Source: Maylandia zebra (lineage: Eukaryota; Chordata; Actinopteri; Cichliformes; Cichlidae). From it: a stretch of 64,000 nucleotides of DNA. The stretch spans positions 12,018,137 through 12,082,136 of the forward strand of contig NC_135172.1 of NCBI RefSeq assembly GCF_041146795.1. Reading direction: 5' to 3'. The translations under genes were made by a program, and so were the position numbers. Under the pieces are notes generated by a model. That model was given only the letters and a program-made list of their open reading frames with translations, was not told where the DNA came from and made no database searches. Shown in pieces: positions 1 to 12,366 of the stretch. How positions within the stretch are numbered: the first letter of the stretch is position 1; each line of letters opens with the position of its first letter.

Positions 1-171
1 GACAACCTTTAACACACTTAAAGAGCCGCTTTCACCGTCTTCCCTCCAGCTGTTTCCTGTTGCTCGCTCTCTTCTTCTCTTATCTGATCATCTCGAGCAC
101 GTCTTGTACAACACTGTTACTTTTGCAGGCACACATTCGGTTACAAGCTCAACCACATTTTGCCCTATATA

Positions 172-1776
172 CAGTGGGGCAAAAAAGTATTTAGTCAGCC
201 ACCGATTGTGCAAGTTCCCCCACCTAAAATGATGACAGAGGTCAGTAATTTGCACCAGAGGTACACTTCAACTGTGAGAGACAGAATGTGAAAAAAAAAT
301 CCATGAATCCACATGGTAGGATTTGTAAAGAATTTATTCGTAAATCAGGGTGGAAAATAAGTATTTGGTCACCTCAAACATGGAAAATCTCTGGCTCTCA
401 CAGACCTGTAACGTCTTCTGTAAGAAGCTTTTCTGTCCCCCACTCGTTACCTGTATGAATGGCACCTGTTTGAACTCATCATCTGTATAAAAGACACCTG
501 TCCACAGCCTCAAACAGTCAGACTCCAAACTCCGCCATGGCCAAGACCAAAGAGCTTTCGAAGGACACCAGGAAAAGTATTGTAGACCTGCACCAGACTG
601 GGAAGAGTGAATCTACAATAGGCAAGCAGCTTGGTGTGAAAAAATCAACTGTGGGAGCAATCATCAGAAAATGGAAGACATACAAGACCACTGATAATCT
701 CCCTCGATCTGGGGCTCCACGCAAGATCTCATCCCGTGGGGTCAAAATGATCATGAGAACGGTGAGCAAAGATCCCAGAACCACACGGGGGGACCTGGTG
801 AATGACCTGCAGAGAGCTGGGACCAAAGTAACAAAGGTCACCATCAGTAACACACTACAACGGCAGGGAATCAAATCCCGCAGTGCCAGACGTGTTCCGC
901 TGCTGAAGCCAGTGCATGTCCAGGCCCGTCTGAAGTTTGCCAGAGAGCACATGGATGATACAGCAGAGGATTGGGAGAATGTCATGTGGTCAGATGAAAC
1001 CAAAGTAGAACTTTTTGGTATAAACTCCACTCGTCGTGTTTGGAGGAAGAAGAATACTGAGTTGCATCCCAAGAACACCATACCTACTGTGAAGCATGGG
1101 GGTGGAAACATCATGCTATGGGGCTGTTTTTCTGCCAAGGGGACAGGACGACTGATCCGTGTTAAGGACAGAATGAATGGGGCCATGTATCGTGAGATTT
1201 TGAGCCAAAACCTCCTTCCATCAGTGAGAACTTTGAAGATGAAACGAGGCTGGGTCTTCCAACATGACAATGATCCAAAACACACCGCCCGGGCAACAAA
1301 GGAGTGGCTCCGTAAGAAGCATTTGAAAGTCCTGGAGTGGCCTAGCCAGTCTCCAGACCTCAACCCCATAGAAAATCTGTGGCGGGAGTTGAAAGTCCGT
1401 GTTGCTCGGCGACAGCCCCAAAACATCACTGCTCTCGAGAAGATCTGCATGGAGGAATGGGCCAAAATACCAGCTACTGTGTGTGCAAACCTGGTAAAGA
1501 CCTATAGTAAACGTTTGACCTCTGTTATTGTCAACAAAGGTTATGTTACAAAGTATTGAGTTGTATTTTTGTTATTGACCAAATACTTATTTTCCACCCT
1601 GATTTACGAATAAATTCTTTACAAATCCTACCATGTGGATTCATGGATTTTTTTTTTCACATTCTGTCTCTCACAGTTGAAGTGTACCTCTGGTGCAAAT
1701 TACTGACCTCTGTCATCATTTTAGGTGGGGGAACTTGCACAATCGGTGGCTGACTAAATACTTTTTTGCCCCACTG
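172..1776 (+). mobile_element. Complete Tc1/mariner transposon
   Basis: The element starts CAGTGGGGC and ends GCCCCACTG, flanked by TA at 170-171 and 1777-1778, the usual Tc1/mariner target duplication. The terminal inverted repeats are long, about 200 bp (172-371 against 1576-1776), and read as near-identical, so this belongs to the long-TIR (IR/DR-type) fish Tc1 elements. The single gene inside is open over its full length. Intact ends plus an intact transposase suggest a young, possibly mobile copy; activity is inference. Confidence 0.95.
537..1559 (+). CDS. Tc1-type transposase, intact, 340 aa
   Basis: This is a cut-and-paste DNA transposase that binds the element's terminal repeats and inserts at TA in the nucleus. 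The first ~110 residues form the paired-like double helix-turn-helix region, with a GAPRKIS linker near residue 60. The catalytic triad is visible: Asp153 (WSDETK), Asp244 (QHDNDPKH) and Glu279 (NPIENLW). There are 34 residues between the last two, the DD34E spacing of Tc1 elements. Length 340 is normal for the family and no frameshift or stop is seen. The start ATG lies in a good context (gccATGG). It sits alone between the two ~200-bp inverted repeats. A long open frame on the opposite strand is a shadow. Family assignment is sure; whether it is expressed cannot be seen. Confidence 0.95.
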   Translation: MAKTKELSKDTRKSIVDLHQTGKSESTIGKQLGVKKSTVGAIIRKWKTYKTTDNLPRSGAPRKISSRGVKMIMRTVSKDPRTTRGDLVNDLQRAGTKVTKVTISNTLQRQGIKSRSARRVPLLKPVHVQARLKFAREHMDDTAEDWENVMWSDETKVELFGINSTRRVWRKKNTELHPKNTIPTVKHGGGNIMLWGCFSAKGTGRLIRVKDRMNGAMYREILSQNLLPSVRTLKMKRGWVFQHDNDPKHTARATKEWLRKKHLKVLEWPSQSPDLNPIENLWRELKVRVARRQPQNITALEKICMEEWAKIPATVCANLVKTYSKRLTSVIVNKGYVTKY

Positions 1777-1778
1777 TA

Positions 1779-2266
1779 GGTGTCTCACTCTCCATATGTT
1801 TCCTGTCGACTTATTCATGGCATGAATATCTTTAACACCTTCTGCATCACTACTTGCTAAGCAAAGACAAAGCAAAATGTTTCACCTCTACCCTAGAAAT
1901 AAATCTACGTAATATCTGTGACCATAAGCGTGCATGCATTGACCTTTTACTGCACTCTAAGTCACCTTTCACAACAGATCATCTCTTCATGAGCACTTTT
2001 TCAGTATGTGTAAGAAAGTGTGCATTATAACCGCTTATTCTACTAAAAGATCAAAGAGAAAACAAACATTTTCAACGTCACTTCCTCTGCCTCCGATATC
2101 GGTCATCCTACCTTTTCGACAGATTTAAAAGCCTCTAAGCCCAGGTTTGCCCACCTTGCTGTTCAATTGACCGTTCTCTGTCCAGGACAGCGGGCCGATT
2201 TCTAAGTCTTATGTTAATTTATAAGCGCTTCCCGCAGCTTAACAGGAAGCTCCACTTAACCGGCGT
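1779..2266. other. No gene recognised
   Basis: AT-moderate sequence between the Tc1 element and the L1 target site. I see no splice-bounded exon, RNA gene or repeat family I recognise here. Confidence 0.5.
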
Positions 2267-2282
2267 CTAAGTATCCCACTTT
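2267..2282. repeat. Target-site duplication, 3' side of the L1 LINE
   Basis: The 16 bases here (ctaagtatcccacttt) recur at 12367-12382 with one mismatch (ctaaatatcccacttt). They abut the T-run that is the poly-A tail of the minus-strand L1. Confidence 0.85.
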
Positions 2283-5200
2283 TTTTTTAAACAATGTCTT
2301 TTTTATTAAGAGGTTTCCTTTTGTACACATAAACATCAACATATATATTATACATATAGACAGAAAGAAAAGAGAAGGATTACAGATGATCTGTACATTA
2401 AGGGGTTTTTTTTTTTTTTGTGTCCCGTTTGGATCTATAGCCATCAGAATTGTTGTCTTAAGGCCAAGAAAGATGCCAAGCGGATTTATTTTACCAAGTG
2501 GATCATCATGGCCTTGCGATATTGGTCCATTTGATTGACCTTTATTATAATTATGAATTTATTTTATTTACAGTTGCTACAAACGGGACAGACATGACTG
2601 GGGGATAGGACAGGGAGAAAGAATGAAAGAAAGAGAGGGAGAGAAAGAAAACCAAAGGGGAGAAGAGACGGTGAGAAGGGGGGGAAGAAAGAAAAAAAAC
2701 AAACAAAAAAAAACAAAAAAACACCTGGGTCACCTGTATGGAGAAAAAAAACAGAAGAGAAAGCAAACAACAAAGAGCAACATAATAAAAAAAACGGCAC
2801 CATCACAATAAACTAGCTAGCAGTAGATACTAAATAATAAACGATATTGTGCAGCACGCAAGATAGACAGCGCACAATGTGCTTTGAGGCAGCAGCCAAG
2901 AAAGCTGTAGTCCGCGTCTGTGAATATCCGTGTGTACACCTGTGTGCATACCTGTGTGGATCAGCATGCTTGCATTCCAAAGGTTTCTCCATGTAATGAT
3001 CTGCTAGAGGGTGTGGGGGGGGGGGGCCACAGCCCCGTCCACCAGGGCATGAAGCAGGTATGGAGGAGATCAAAACTCCAGACATCCAGAGGCCCCCAGA
3101 ACACAACAGACCAAGGAAGACCAACAGAGGGGCAGCCGCGCCACTGTCCCAGTAAGAGCTGAGGAGAGTCCCAGATGAGGGCTCACTCAGCAGCCACGGA
3201 GCAGAAGCCAGGGGGAGTTGCAGTGACGCGCCCGTGAGCTCCGCCGGCAGCCAGCTGTGCCTGAGTGACCGAGCCCCAGGCCGAGAGGCCGGGGGCACCC
3301 CACCTCCGAAGTGGCCCGAGCGAGCCCCAGGCTCCAGGCCCCGATAAGCGGCCGCCAAGGAGTGAGCCGGTGTGTACCCGGACGCCCACCCCCAGACACA
3401 AAGAACCACCAACGCACCGACACCTGAGGGAGTCCGCCACTGGCAGGGGAAGTGGTGGTGGGTGGAGATAGGCCTCCAAACCTTGGAGGGCCTGAGATGT
3501 CCCCAGAGAGGTGGCGTCTGATACCCAACCTGACATATAGACACAAACATCCATTCCCACCCTCATGCTCTCATATGCACTTACTCCACACTCAACCAAC
3601 GTGGAGACAGACATAAAGAGACGCTGTACACACGATCACACTCCCCAAGCGTACTCTACGAACCGGGTCTAGGTACCCTTGCCCCTGGAGGGGGGAACTG
3701 CACCCAGACCCAGGTGGTCTGTACATTAAGGTTAAGTAGTACATTTAAGCTGTGAAATGAGTCCAAAAATGTATCTTCGGCTGTGAAATAAAAGAAAAAA
3801 AAAGAAAAAGAAAAAAGGGAAAGAAAGAGAAAAAAAAAGAATATAAACAAATGTATAATATATCCCAAAGTAACATAATCCCTGCAAAACAATCCCATTC
3901 ATTCCCACCCAGGTCACTGCCTGCACCCGCACACTGTATTTCCACACCTGACTTAAGAGAGTTCGCTGAAAAATTCTTATAGATTTTGAAAAGCATCAAG
4001 GAAGGGTCCCCACATGTCTTGAAATTTCCCAGTGGAGTTCTGAAGTGAGTGTCTTATCTTTTCCAGTTTTAGACAGGCCATGAGGTCATATAACCACTGT
4101 TTGTGAGTGGGAGGGGCAGCGTCCCGCCACCTCAGTAGGATTGCCCTTCTGGCCAACAGGGAACAGAATGATAATGCCTGTTTTTTAGAGGCCGGTAGAA
4201 GCACCTCATTCCCACTGATGCCAAACAGAGCAAGAAGGGGGCCGGGGGCCAGCGTCACACTGAGAATTCTGGACAGGGTACGAAAAACCTCTGACCAGAA
4301 CTGAGTGAGATTGGGACAAGACCAGTACATGTGGACCAGTGAGGCTTCAGCAGTTTTGCATCTGTCACAGTATGGAGTGATTTCAGGGTAGATACGGGAT
4401 AATCTGGATTTTGAGAAATGGGCTCTATGCACCACTTTGAACTGGATTAAACAATGGCGGGCACATAGTGATGTAGTGTTGACATGTTTGAGTATAGAGG
4501 CCCATGTTTCATCAGAGGTTGTCATGTTTAAGTCTTCTTCCCACAGTGTCTTGAGCTTGGATGAAGAGGTATGTGTCAAATTTAACATTTTATTGTAAAG
4601 CAAGGAAATCAGCCCTCTATTGGTTGGATTGAGTTGTAGAATAGTTTCTAGTAGTGTAGGCTCTGGTGAAGGGCTTGAGCCTGAAATCTGGGAACAAATA
4701 AAGTGCCTGACTTGCAAGTATCTGAAAAAGTGTGATGGTGGAAGAATATATTTATTAGCAAGTTGTTCAAATGATGCTAGTTTGTTGGCTATGAATAGGT
4801 CCTTAAAGCAAGTTATTCCACTTCTGTGCCACTCCGCAAACCCACCGTCCTGGGTAGAAGGTTTAAAGAAATGGTTAGATGCAATGGGGCTGAGGAGGGA
4901 GAAGTCACAAAGTTTAAAATATTTCCTAAACTGGCCCCATATTTTTAATGAGTGCACCACTACAGGGTTGGGAATGAAGTTGAATGAAGAGGATGGGAGT
5001 GGAGAACAAAGTGCAGCTAGTAAGGATATACTGTTGTCACTATGCAATTCCATAGTGACCCAGTCAGGACAACCACTCCGATTATGGTAAAAATACCAAA
5101 ACACCAAACATCGTATGTTAGCAGCCCAATAATAAAAACGAAAGTTGGGAAGTGCAAACCCACCCTCAATTTTAGATTTTTGAAGATGCATCTTATTGAG

Positions 5201-6573
5201 CCTTGGGCGTTTACCCTGCCATAGATAAGATGAGATGACAGAGTCCAGCTTATTGAAAAAAGTGTTGGGAATGAAAATGGGTATGGCCTGGAAAAGGTAT
5301 AGAAATTTGGGTAGAATGGTCATTTTAATTGAATTGATACGTCCTACCAGAGACATAGAGAGTGGTGTCCAGTGGGTAAGGGACCGCTTCACTTGGTTCA
5401 GCAATGCACTCACATTTTCTGTGAAAAGGTTTTTATGTTTTTTTGTCACTGTGATTCCCAAATATGTAATTTTTGTCCTTTCAACTCTGAAGGGCAAGCA
5501 GGTGAAGTCTAACATACTGGCTTTGCTACTTAGCGGGAAGAGCTCACTTTTATTAAGGTTCAGTTTATACCCTGAAATCTGACCAAATTGACTAAGCAGA
5601 TTCAATGCAGATGGTAGTGAGGCTAAGGGCTTAGAAATAAAGAGCAGGAGATCATCTGCATAGAGCGAGACCTTATGTTCTGTATTGTTTCTCCAAATGC
5701 CGTGTACCTCTTTGCAACTGCGGAACGCAATGGCAAGGGGTTCTATGGCCAGATCAAAAAGCAGGGGGCTGAGAGGACATCCCTGGCGTGTGCCTCTGTG
5801 AAGTTTGAAGGGTTTTGACAATTGGAGGTTAGTTCGTATTGTAGCAGATGGTTGAGAATAGAGTAATTTGATCCATGAAGTAAATTTCGCTCCAAAGCCA
5901 AATCTATCAAGGACTGCAAAGAGATAATCAAACTCAACTCGATCAAAGGCCTTTTCAGCGTCAAGCGAGACCACACATTCATCAGAGTCTGTAGAGCTGG
6001 AGTAGACTATGTTAAATAGCCTCCTTATGTTAAAATATGAATGACGACCTTTAATGAAGCCTGTCTGGTCTTTCGAAATAATTTTTGGAAGAACTATTTC
6101 TAGTCTACGGGCAAGTATCTTGGCTAATATTTTAGCGTCTGTGTTCAGTAGAGAAATGGGTCTATAGGAGGCACATTCCAACGGATCTTTTCCTTTCTTT
6201 TTAATAAGTGTAATATAGGCTTCATAGAATGATTGAGGAAGAGATCCTTGTTCCTTGCAGTCCGTGAGGGTTGCACTAAGCTGCGTGGACAGTAATGAAG
6301 AGAAGTGTTTGAAAAATTCTGACGGAAAGCCATCCGGACCTGGACACTTACCAGAATGCATCGAAGCTATAGCCAAGGAAACTTCTAACTGGGAGATGGG
6401 TTCATCCAGCCTTGTTTTAAGTTCTGTTGGAATTTCAGGAATGTTAAGTTTAGCTAAAAACTCATTAATTGCATTACAGTCAGTTTGGGACTCTGAGGTG
6501 TAAAGCTGTGAGTAAAAATCCCTGAACACTTCATTGATTTTTTCATGATCTGTGACTATGTTGCCATCTTGTG

Positions 6574-7236
6574 CTCAAGAACTTCTACTCCTGCACCATC
6601 GAGAGCGTCCTGACGTCAAACATCTGCACCTGGTTTGGGAACAGCACCAAGCAGGACAGACGAGATCTGCAAAGGGTGGTGCGCTCGGCAGAACGCATCA
6701 TTCAATCAGAGCTCCCTGACCTGCTGTCCATCTACACCAAGCGGTGCAAGTCCAAAGCTAGGAAGATTATGATGGACCTCTCCCATCCCAACAATGGACT
6801 CTTCTCACTGTTGAGGTCTGGGAAGCGCTTCCGCTCCCTTAAGGCCAAAACAGAGAGAATGAGGAGGAGCTTCTTCCCCCAGGCTATTCGGGCCCTGAAC
6901 CAGGTGTAGGACTGGACTCTCCCAAACACGTCACTATAAGACTGGACTCTCACACACGTCACCACACGCACCACCACACATTTCCTATAATCCTATAATT
7001 CCTATAATTTACAATCCTTATCTTTATAATCTCTTCTGCTATTTGCACATTTTTACTGTAAATTCCTAAGTTAATTTGTAAATTTTTGTAGTAAATTGTA
7101 AATATTGTAAAACTTTTCTTCTGTCATTTAATGGTCGGGCATTGTACAGCTACAAGCATTTCACCCCCATGTCATACTGTGTATGGTTGTGTGTGTGTGA
7201 CAAATAAAATTTGAATTTGAATTTGAATTTGAATTT
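6574..7236 (+). mobile_element. CR1/L2-type LINE 3' end nested in L1
   Basis: A 5'-truncated insertion, opposite in direction to the host L1. It holds the last ~110 codons of a reverse-transcriptase ORF (to the stop at 6907-6909; motif RRSFFPQAIRALN). An AT-rich 3' UTR follows, then a tail of repeated TTTGAA units at about 7208-7236, the kind of microsatellite tail used by CR1/L2-type elements. Host L1 ORF2 resumes on both sides. Confidence 0.85.
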
Positions 7237-8131
7237 GTTGTCGAATTTTAAGAATACTTTGCCTTGCCCGAGAACCTTTTAGAAGGCTCGCCAGTAATTT
7301 ATCAGGTTTGTCACCATGCATATAAAATTTGGATTTGTCATGTAAGAGTAAACGTTCAGTCGAGTACGTTGTGAGTAGGTCAAGTCTTGTTTTAAGTTCT
7401 ACACGCTTTTTAAATATTTCATGACTCTGTTTGAGAGCATACTGTTCATCAGTCTCCTTAATCTGTTGCATTAACTTGTTCCTTTCATGGGTGGACTGTT
7501 TTTTAATTCTTGCCGAATAAGCAATAATCTGGCCTCTGATATACGCCTTAAAGGCATCCCATACGACAAGGCTGGAAGTCTCTGGGGAAGAGTTGGTGGC
7601 AAAGTAAAAGCGTATCTCATCCTGGATAAACTTTACAAAATTTTCATCCGACAGGAGGGTCGAGTTGAAATGCCATTGTGCAGCTTTAACAGGAGGATGT
7701 GGAAGAGACAGAGACAAAGTAAGAGGGGCGTGATCTGAAATAACTATGCTATGGTAGGCACAGGAGTGGACCTGCTGCAGACAATTAGTGTCAATGATAA
7801 AGTAATCAATTCTTGAATATGTATGGTGCACATGTGAAAAATAGGAGTAATCTCTTTTATGAGGATTTAGAGTACGCCAAACATCACACATTCCATATTC
7901 TGATAGAAAGGCATGAATGACAGATGCAGATTTGCTTAAAACATTGCTCTTAGTGGATGAGCGATCCAGGGCTGGGTCTAACCAGCAGTTAAAATCACCC
8001 CCCAGAAAAAGAGAGTAGACATTTAAGTCGGGCAAAGAGGAGAATAGTTGTTTAAAGAAATTCTCGTCATCTGTATTAGGAGCATACACATTTACTAGAG
8101 CAACAAGACTGTTATACAGTTTCCCACTGAC

Positions 8132-8243
8132 AAGATAAGATAAGATAAGATAGAACTTTATTAATCCCTCGGGTGGGTTCCTCTGGGAAATTCGACTTCC
8201 AAAAAAAGCATAGCAACGACCGAAGTTACAGTTACAGAATTGT

Positions 8244-8297
<54 letters not shown>

Positions 8298-10330
8298 AAT
8301 ACAGAGACAAATATAAATAAAATATACAAAGGGGATAAATAGAATAAATAGGAATAAAAAAATAAAAATACAAGTGAATTGCACATTTCAAGTATTGAGT
8401 CTATTGCACTGTTGACTATTTACAAAAAGTATTGCACAAGGTATTGTACAGTGAGGTGAAGAGGCACTACAGCTTAGTTGTTCCCCCCTCCTTTGTCCTC
8501 CTGTCTCCCCTCCCTCTCCCCTCCAGAGAGGAGTTAAACAGTCTGATGGCGTGTGGGACAAAGGAGTTTTTAAGTCTGTTAGTTCTTGTCTTGGGGAGAA
8601 GCAACCTGTCACTGAACAGACTCTTCTGATTGTTAATGGCCGTGTGCAGAGGATGCCCAGCATTGTTCATAATGTCCATCAGTTTCTTTAATGTCCTTTT
8701 CTCTGCCACTGTCACCAGAGTGTCCAGCTTCATGCCGACCACAGAGCTAGCCTTCCTGATCAGTTTCTCCAGCCTGGATGAGTCCCTCTTTGCTGTGTTG
8801 CTCCCCCAGCACACCACAGCATAGAAAAGTACTCCAGAAACCACCGACTGGTAAAACATCCTCAGGAGCTTCCTGCAGATGTTAAAAGACCTCAGCCTCC
8901 TGAGGAAGTACAGTCGGCTTTGGGCTTTTTTATACAGGTGCTCTGTGTTGCATGACCAGTCCAGTTTATTGTCCACCCACAGCCCGAGGTACTTGTACTT
9001 GTTGACCACCTCCACCTCCTCCCCCTCTATCTGAACCGGCAGTGGACCTTCTCTGGACCTCCCGAAGTCCACAACCAGTTCCTTAGTCTTTGAGGTGTTG
9101 AGTTGCAGGTGGTTTGTGTGACTCCATGCGACAAAGTTCCTCACCAGACTTCTGTACTCCTCTTCCTGATCATCCCAGATACACCCCATGATGGCCGTGT
9201 CATCTGCAAACTTCTGAATATGGCATAATTCAGAGTTGTAGCAGAAGTCAGAGGTGTACAGGGTGAAGAGAAGAGGGGACAGCACAGTTCCCTGTGGTGC
9301 TCCTGTGCTGCTGACCACAGTGTCAGACGTGATGTCCTTCAGCCTGACGTACTGTGGTCTGTCGGTGAGGTAGTCGGAGATCCAAGCCACCAGGCAGGGG
9401 TCCACCTCCATCCTGTTCAGTTTTTCCTGAAGCATACAGGGCCGGATGGTATTAAAGGCACTGGAAAAGTCAAGAAACAGGATCCTGACCGTGCCTTTTC
9501 CCCCATCCAGGTGTGAGTGGGCTCTGTGTAGGAGGTACAGGATGGCATCCTCCACTCCGACACCCGCCTTGTATGCAAACTGTAGTGGGTCCTGGGCATG
9601 TTGTACCTGTGGTCGGAGGAGGTTGAGGAAGAGCCGCTCTAGAGTCTTCATAAGATGTGACGTCAGTGCCACCGGTCGGAAGTCATTCAGCTCATTGGGC
9701 CGGTTCTTTTTGGGGACCGGGACGATGCAGGATGTCTTCCATAGGGCGGGCACTCTCCCCAGTCGCAGACTGAGGTTGAAGACTCGTTGTAGCGGCTCCC
9801 CAAGTTCAGCAGCACACGCCTTAAGCATCCTAGGACACACCTTGTCTGGGCCTGCTGCCTTTCTGGGGCGAAGCTTCCTCAGTTGCCTCCTGACCTGATC
9901 CACTGTGACACTGGGAGGTGTTTGGGAGGAGGGGAGGGGGGGAGATGTCTTGCTGCTGAGAGAGGGATTGGAGGAGGGGGGTGTCATGGTGTCAGGAAGG
10001 GGGGGAAGCGAGGGAGGCAGGAGAGTGGGGAGAGGACTCTGTAGTGAAGGTGAGGGTGAGGGTGGGGGGGTTGTGGGCTGGTCAAACCTGTTGAAGAAGT
10101 TGTTGAGTTCGTTTGCCTTCTCCACAGTCCCCCCCACTGTGCTTTTCTTGGTGTTGTGGTCTGTGATGGTTTTCACACCATTCCAGACCTCCCTCATATT
10201 GTTCCTCTCCAACTTCTGCTCCACCTTCCTCCTGTAGGTGTCCTTTGCTTCCCTCAGGCAGCGTTTCACCTCCCGCTGTGCTGCTTTCATCTCCTCTTTC
10301 ACTTTGCTCCTGAAAGCCTTCTTCTTCATG
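8132..10330 (-). mobile_element. Rex1/CR1-type LINE nested in L1 ORF2
   Basis: A 5'-truncated LINE in the same orientation as its L1 host. Its ORF runs from the junction near 10330 to a stop at 8467: a basic region, a long Pro/Ser-rich linker, then reverse transcriptase with FLDFSSAFNTI, STGAPQGTVLSPLLFTLY, FADDTAIMG (the catalytic Asp pair) and NTSKTKELVVDF. The C-terminal end (NSFVPHAIRLFN) is typical of the jockey-superfamily CR1/L2/Rex1 group. The 3' UTR contains a (TA)n(TG)n microsatellite and ends in a tail of TATCT units at 8132-8152. The RT part has no visible break; the 5' end with its endonuclease is missing, so it is dead. Confidence 0.9.
8244..8293. repeat. (TA)n(CA)n microsatellite
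   Basis: Alternating TA followed by CA dinucleotides, within the 3' UTR of the nested LINE. Confidence 0.9.
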
Positions 10331-11410
10331 TTGAGGACTATGACTATGACATATCTACCATATTTGTCTGCTATGACATTGTGGGCCTCAAAGGGAATGT
10401 TCTGCCTGACCAATATAGAGACCCCACGTGCCCTAGCTTGGAAAAGTGAGTGAAAACACTGGCCCCTCCAACGGGAGAAGAGACGGACATTATCAGAGGC
10501 CCTGACGTGGGTCTCCTGCAGGAAAGCCACGTCAGTGTTACGGTGTTTAACATGTGACAAAACCCTCCGTCTCTTGACTGGATGATTTAGACCTTTAACA
10601 TTCCAGCTTAGAAAGTTCAATTGCAGACTCATCTGATTTGTAGAGCAAAGAAACTATGCACACTGGCCTTAGATGATAAGAACAGAATAACTTTACAGTG
10701 GGTGGAAATTAGTTCAGAACAGGTTAAAAAAAAGAACAGTGTATGAGGTTCAAAGCAGTGACCCTTACCCTCCCCAAACCCTCCCCACAACAGAAAATGG
10801 CTGCCAAAAAAAAGAACAAGAACAAGCAGCGAGCTCTTCAAACTTAACATATTTAGAGTGTTACTCCTCCTGTCTATGATACCAATAACCTAGGTATTGA
10901 AGCAGTCGAACCACTGCTCCGGTGGCCATAGCATAGTAAGCTGAAACCCCGTATAATACTGTTAAGTTTCGAAACTGTATCAGCCACCAAGTCCAAATGT
11001 AATTGCTGGAGTGTTTCAAAGCAGAGTCCAAGTATGTAAACAAACAACCAAACACAAAAAGATGATGTAGTTCAATAAGTACTACCGTTATAACTGAATT
11101 ATTGAATAAGAACAGACAGAAGGCTACGAGTAGATAACAAAACTCCCCGTCTCCGTGCAACAGGTATTACGTCATTAGCCAACGGGTAGAAGTCAATGAG
11201 GTTGTCTCCTTATTTAACAAAGAAAACAAAATAAGATTATCGAGTTAAATTAAAGTAATAATCAGCATTTCAGTGCTATAGCACTCAGACTACATCGCTA
11301 CACTCGGAGAGGAAAAGCAACGTCTTACGTGGATCCCGACTGCGCCTCCATACCTATATGGAATGTTTGGTACCTGCATTTGGTGCCATTGTTTTATCAG
11401 TAATAATTCT

Positions 11411-12208
11411 TCACGGGGCTTCCGGAGCCTTTGGGAGCCTCTCAATGTACTGTTGAGCCTGGTCCACGGAGCTGAAAAACTTTCTGGCGCCTCTGGCCTG
11501 CGTTATGCGAAGCCGTGCTGGGAAGAGGAGAGCCGGCCTCAGGCCTCGCCCGTAGAGCTCCGACATAATGTCCTTGTACTGCGCCCGCTGATTGAGGACC
11601 TCGGGGCTGTAGTCTTCCACAATTCGGATAGGCACGCCTCGGTAGTCGAATTTCCCTCTCCTCCTAGCTTCTCGGATGATGAGGTCCTTGATCTGGTATC
11701 GGTGCAGGCGGATGATCACCGGGCGAGGTGGGCGTCCCACGGGCGGCTTCGCTGCGAGGGAGCGGTGCGCTCTATCGAGCTCCGGTGGAGACTGAAGTAT
11801 TTCTTTGCCCAATAACTCACAGAGAAGGTTGGAAAAGAAGTGAGTGGGGCGCCCACTTTCAGTGTCTTCAGGCAGTCCAAGGACGCGGATGTTCTGATGC
11901 CTGCTACGGCTCTCCAGGTCAGTGACTTTGTTCTTTAGCTGGTTGTTGTCTTCGCGAAGAGCGGCACACGTGTTTTCAAGGTCAGCGACACGTTGGCTCA
12001 GGTCTTCAGTTGCAAGCTCCAAGGATGAAACTCTCTCGGCCTGTTCCTCTTGGGCTTGTCGTACCTGGTCCAGTTTTGAATCGAGGGCGTTAAATGAGGT
12101 CTTAAATTCAGATGCCAACTCTCGGTGCTGCTGGAGCAGCGTGGTGATAGCCTCCAGTGTTAAGCTAGCGTCCTCCTTTTTGTTCGCTTTTGCACTCTTA
12201 GCAGCCAT
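11411..12208 (-). CDS. L1 ORF1 protein, intact, 265 aa
   Basis: ORF1p is the RNA-binding chaperone that coats L1 RNA and forms trimers. About residues 15-105 are a heptad-rich coiled coil with Leu/Val at regular spacing. A central RRM-like region carries the RHQNIRVLGLPE signature of the Transposase_22 / L1 ORF1 family. A basic C-terminal domain follows, with RRRGKFDYRG and ending in QYIERLPKAPEAP. Length 265 is slightly short against mammalian ORF1p but ordinary for fish L1. It lies upstream of ORF2 on the same strand, separated by ~780 bp rich in stops. No disabling change is visible. Confidence 0.9.
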   Translation of the reverse strand: MAAKSAKANKKEDASLTLEAITTLLQQHRELASEFKTSFNALDSKLDQVRQAQEEQAERVSSLELATEDLSQRVADLENTCAALREDNNQLKNKVTDLESRSRHQNIRVLGLPEDTESGRPTHFFSNLLCELLGKEILQSPPELDRAHRSLAAKPPVGRPPRPVIIRLHRYQIKDLIIREARRRGKFDYRGVPIRIVEDYSPEVLNQRAQYKDIMSELYGRGLRPALLFPARLRITQARGARKFFSSVDQAQQYIERLPKAPEAP

Positions 12209-12366
12209 TGGAAAGGGTCAAAAGTGTTCAAAACACTAGAAAAGTAGTTACGAGTGTAAGCGACTTAAAGGTGGCAGTTGAAGGGGTGAAACTGGTCAAA
12301 GCGGAGTTAAGTTCACCACAGCAGCTCGTTCCTGCGTCTATTCGGGTCGCATGCTGACCGGAAGTC

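Larger units (their letters stand above)
3977..10632 (-). pseudogene. L1 ORF2 (endonuclease / reverse transcriptase), split by two insertions
   Basis: ORF2 protein nicks target DNA and copies the element RNA into it. Three pieces are seen. 10632-10331 holds the start of the APE-type endonuclease (LSWNVKGLN and the QETH motif). 8131-7237 holds the rest, with VNVYAPN, GGDFNC and the SDHAPL catalytic-His motif. 6573-3977 holds the reverse transcriptase with KAFDRV, GTRQGCPLSPLLF and YADD (near 5650), then a Cys/His-containing C-terminal region. Each piece is open in its own frame, and together they total about 1260 codons, the usual L1 ORF2 size. I therefore infer that only the two nested LINEs break it. 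The first piece reads on without a stop into the inserted LINE, giving a 721-codon fused frame. Confidence 0.88.
2283..12366 (-). mobile_element. L1-type LINE, full-length but carrying two nested LINEs
   Basis: The element runs on the minus strand from a 5' UTR near 12366 through ORF1 (12208-11411), a ~780-bp inter-ORF spacer, ORF2 (10632-3977, interrupted) and a ~1.7-kb 3' UTR to a short poly-A tail. A 16-bp target duplication flanks it, as expected from target-primed reverse transcription. The 3' UTR contains polypurine runs and a GC-rich stretch (about 3000-3500) whose open frames are not genes. Without the two insertions (6574-7236 and 8132-10330) the element would be about 7.2 kb, a full-length L1. 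It was complete when it landed; the insertions came later. Confidence 0.88.

Noticed and set aside
518-1465. 315-codon frame on the minus strand
   Set aside because: It is the antisense of the Tc1 transposase and has no motif of its own.
2551-2811. Phe/Leu- or Lys/Glu-rich frames
   Set aside because: They come from polypurine/polypyrimidine runs in the L1 3' UTR.
2813-3550. 245-codon minus frame and overlapping frames in a GC-rich stretch
   Set aside because: It lies in the L1 3' UTR, is compositionally biased and has no recognisable domain.
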